A stretch of DNA of 64,000 bases from Bacteroidota bacterium (GTDB taxonomy: Bacteria > Bacteroidota > Bacteroidia > Bacteroidales > VadinHA17). This document shows positions 61,531-64,000 of the stretch, piece by piece; position 1 is the stretch's first letter, and every line of letters begins with the position of its first letter. The translations under genes and the position numbers were made by a program. The notes beneath the pieces were generated by a model that saw nothing but the letters and a program-made list of their open reading frames with translations, had not been told where the DNA came from and did no database searches. Location of the stretch: contig JADKBL010000024.1 in the NCBI GenBank assembly GCA_016718875.1, positions 1-64,000 of the forward strand, written 5' to 3'.

Positions 61531-63840
61531 TTATTCAGTTTTTATTGAGCTTGCCGGATTCAGTATAGAAGCCTGGTAGGCTTTATAACTGATTGTTATC
61601 ATGGTTATAACAATTGTAATTAATGCAGCACCAATCAACAGCATTACACTGATATTTGTCTTGTAGACATAGTTTTCAAGCCAGTTGTTCATGAAATAGT
61701 AGGCTACTGGTACCGCTATTACAATGCCTATTGAAACAAGAATAAGAAAATCCTTTGCAATAAGCCGTAGCACAGTAATCTCACTGGCGCCAAATACCTT
61801 TCTTATGCCAATCTCTTTGGTTCTTTGCTCTACCATATATGATGCCAGGCCAAATAAACCAAGGGAAGCAATAAGTATCGCAAGAATGGTAAACATTGTG
61901 AAGATAAGTCCCCGCTTCTCATCAGCTTCAAACTGCCTGTTGAATCTTTCTGAAAGAAATGTATATGAAAATGGCTGGTCGGGGTAAACCTCTTTCCATA
62001 CATTTTCAATAAATGCAATTGTCGATTGTATTTCATCGCCTTTAAGCTTAACATATATAAAGTTATTAAGCGGTCTGTAGACAAGCAGAAGTGATTCAAT
62101 GCCATTATACATTCCTGTCTGATGGTAATCTTTCATTACTCCGATTACACGGGCGCGCACTAAATTGGCATTTCCTAATTCCACCTTCTTTCCGATTGGA
62201 TCTTTCCATCCCATACGATTTACAAAGGTCTCATTTACAACAACACCCGTGAGTGTATCTGATGGCATATCTCTCTGAAATTCCCTGCCTTCAGCCATTT
62301 TTATTCCCAGAGCATCAATAAAATCATGATCAACAAATGCAAAATTAACCCCCTTCCGGGTCATTCCCTGATCGGTTTCAACGTTGAATATTACTTTTCC
62401 CGAACCTTCACCTACCGGACTATTCGTCGATGTCACAAAACTGACATTCAGGTTTTCCTGAATTTTCTCCTTCAGTACCGCGTATTTTCTAATCAAATCC
62501 CTGTCGTTAAGCTGAAGGCTTATGACATTTGTCTGATCAAATCCCTGGTCCTTATTTTTCAGATAACTGATTTGTCTGAAGACAACCATAGTGCATATTA
62601 TCATAATCACTGATACAGCAAATTGGATCACTACCAGTATTTTACGGAATATACTGCCAGCTGATCCCTGAGTAAGTTCGCCTTTCAGAACAACATCAGG
62701 ACTGAATCTTGAAAGAAAAAATGCAGGATAGCTGCCTCCCAGGACACCTACTATAAGTATAACTGCTGTTAATGTCCCCAAAACTACCGGACTGTAGAGG
62801 ATATGAAGGTCAAATGCTTTACCGACTGTGAAAACTACTGATTCAGAAAGGAATTGCAGGATAAGAGGACCTCTGCGTGATCCGACTACTTTTCTTAAGC
62901 CTACCTCTCTTGCTCTCCTTGCTGAACGGGCTGTAGCTAGATTCATATAATTCATAGCTGCAATTAAGATCAGAAAAAATGCAACTATAGCGAAGATATA
63001 AACATATGTTATACTGCCTGTTGGTTCCGGTTCATTGGCATTGGTAGAATAGAGATGGATTCTTGTAAGAGGTTCAAGTTTGTATTCGATCGTGATTTTC
63101 ATCGATTCGAATATGGTTTTCATATAGGCATCATACATTTTCTGAATTTTTGCTTCAAATGCCTTTATATCAAAATTTTCAGGAAACAGGAGATATGTAG
63201 AAACCCCGAAATTGCCCCATGATCCTAGTTGTTTGGGTAGATTATTCCTTGCAGCGACCGCATCAAACTTAAAATGGGAGTTTTCAGGTACATCCTCTAT
63301 AACTCCGGTTACCTCAAATGTGTTTTCGCCAGATGTAAGTGTTTTGCCTATAGGATCTGTATTGCCAAAATATCTGGCTGCAACCTTTTCTGTCAGTATT
63401 ATTTTTTTCGGTTCAGTTAAAGCTGTTTTAACCTCTCCCTTTATGACCCTGTACGTGAATATGTCGAAGAGAGTAGAATCAACATAATAAAAATCTTCCT
63501 CATTGAATTCTTTGTCTTCGTATTTAAAAAGAGCTCTGTCAATAGGTATAAACCTTACAAAAGACTGTACCTCAGGATAGTCCTGGACAACCTGAGGGCC
63601 AAAAGGAATCTGTGCAACGATCCATGTAAACTGGTCATCGGGCTCGGTTATCTTTGATGATACACGGTAAATGCGGTCAGCATTTTTGTGGTACCGGTCG
63701 TAACTGACCTCATCGGAAACATATATTATAAGGAACAGGGCGCTTGCAATTCCTATAGTCAGACCGAGAATATTCAGAATGCTGTACCCATAATGTTTGC
63801 GCATGTGCCTGAATGCTGTTTTTATAAGGTTCTTAAACAT
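61531..63840 (-). CDS. MacB/FtsX-type ABC transporter permease, probable helix lost
   Basis: A 769-residue permease of the MacB-like family of Bacteroidota. It has an N-terminal helix (YSILNILGLTIGIASALFLI), a MacB-type periplasmic domain with SYDRYHKNADRIYRVSSK, three further helices with the FtsX core EVGLRKVVGSRRG, a second periplasmic domain, and a C-terminal FtsX core (KEIGIRKVFGASEITVL). It is a duplicated, two-half permease. Between SESVVF and VGKAFD near 62822-62835 about 24 residues that would normally include one membrane helix are absent, in frame. The partner ATPase is not seen in the window. Substrate unknown. Confidence 0.88.
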   Translation of the reverse strand: MFKNLIKTAFRHMRKHYGYSILNILGLTIGIASALFLIIYVSDEVSYDRYHKNADRIYRVSSKITEPDDQFTWIVAQIPFGPQVVQDYPEVQSFVRFIPIDRALFKYEDKEFNEEDFYYVDSTLFDIFTYRVIKGEVKTALTEPKKIILTEKVAARYFGNTDPIGKTLTSGENTFEVTGVIEDVPENSHFKFDAVAARNNLPKQLGSWGNFGVSTYLLFPENFDIKAFEAKIQKMYDAYMKTIFESMKITIEYKLEPLTRIHLYSTNANEPEPTGSITYVYIFAIVAFFLILIAAMNYMNLATARSARRAREVGLRKVVGSRRGPLILQFLSESVVFTVGKAFDLHILYSPVVLGTLTAVILIVGVLGGSYPAFFLSRFSPDVVLKGELTQGSAGSIFRKILVVIQFAVSVIMIICTMVVFRQISYLKNKDQGFDQTNVISLQLNDRDLIRKYAVLKEKIQENLNVSFVTSTNSPVGEGSGKVIFNVETDQGMTRKGVNFAFVDHDFIDALGIKMAEGREFQRDMPSDTLTGVVVNETFVNRMGWKDPIGKKVELGNANLVRARVIGVMKDYHQTGMYNGIESLLLVYRPLNNFIYVKLKGDEIQSTIAFIENVWKEVYPDQPFSYTFLSERFNRQFEADEKRGLIFTMFTILAILIASLGLFGLASYMVEQRTKEIGIRKVFGASEITVLRLIAKDFLILVSIGIVIAVPVAYYFMNNWLENYVYKTNISVMLLIGAALITIVITMITISYKAYQASILNPASSIKTE

Positions 63841-63934
63841 AATTTTATTTTTTTGGTTCGCGGGTATAAAAATAGACAGAATAATTTCTGATTAATGACG
63901 AATAAATGCCGTTAACGCTGCATTAACAATAAAA

Positions 63935-64000
63935 AGGCGGAAGGCATATGGCAACAGGCGACAGGCGACAGGTAACTCACACCTCATGCCTTACGCCTCA
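63935..64000. repeat. ACAGG- and CCTTACGCC-type low-complexity repeats at the right end
   Basis: Words GGCAACAGG, CGACAGG, CGACAGG and ATGCCTTACGCCTCA follow each other at the edge of the window. They match the repeats at 27721-27749 and, in reverse, 30556-30592. The window ends inside the repeat. Confidence 0.55.

Overview
The window looks like a chromosomal segment of an anaerobic member of the Bacteroidota, probably Bacteroidales-like. The evidence is several lineage-typical genes (DUF3276/PUR-type protein, DUF5606, long NusB, an FtsK-LolA pair, a YbbR-CoaE pair, a patatin-BamA fusion), promoters of the TAnnTTTG type, many SPII lipoproteins, and an [FeFe]-hydrogenase in place of respiratory oxidases. 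No rRNA, tRNA, CRISPR array, transposase or phage gene was seen. Assignment rests on reading motifs by eye; no database search was possible.

Layout. 1-5.5 kb: a decayed PgpH-like gene, then lolA and ftsK on the minus strand and a lipoprotein. 5.7-8.9 kb: carbamate kinase, ornithine carbamoyltransferase, DUF456 and DUF3276 proteins. 9-14 kb: a plus-strand housekeeping run (nusB, DUF1573 lipoprotein, yajC, YbbR, coaE, TerB-DnaJ protein, DUF5606, agmatinase). 14-18 kb: mazG and SAM hydrolase (minus), then phoH and purC. 17.9-26 kb: LysM/periplasmic-binding protein, an ECF sigma cluster, a TPR protein and a patatin-BamA protein. 26-28 kb: YgiQ-type radical SAM protein and a small deoxyribosyltransferase-like protein.

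28.3-38.1 kb is the most unusual part. It holds a His-rich membrane protein (probably b-type heme), a membrane-anchored Fe-S/flavin oxidoreductase, three multiheme c-type cytochromes (20, 43 and 13 CxxCH motifs after repair of frameshifts) and an outer-membrane beta-barrel. Together they look like a route for electrons from NAD(P)H across both membranes. The 43-heme protein is the 13-heme protein with one three-heme module multiplied to eleven.

38.2-46.6 kb: a ten-gene minus-strand operon for an electron-bifurcating-type [FeFe]-hydrogenase (HydC, HydA, HydB, HndB-like) with a leading regulatory set (two DRTGG proteins, two HATPase proteins, a PHP phosphoesterase and a divergent HydA-like Fe-S protein). 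Two tandem Rex-like operators lie at its promoter. 46.7-54.4 kb: secreted peptidases (M28, M14, S9) and a cyclophilin-FKBP fusion. 54.5-59.2 kb: pntAA-pntAB-pntB transhydrogenase and aminopeptidase P. 59.3-63.8 kb: a GH127-like lipoprotein and a MacB/FtsX-type permease.

Quality of the sequence. About fifteen apparent single-base frameshifts, most of them one base lost in a short homopolymer, break genes that should be intact (ftsK, lolA, the patatin-BamA gene and others). There are also apparent internal deletions in the pgpH-like gene, hydB and the permease. This pattern suggests uncorrected sequencing or assembly error more than gene decay, so I give reconstructed gene boundaries and name each break. 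Intergenic spaces, above all those between convergent genes, carry several families of short palindromic or low-complexity repeats.
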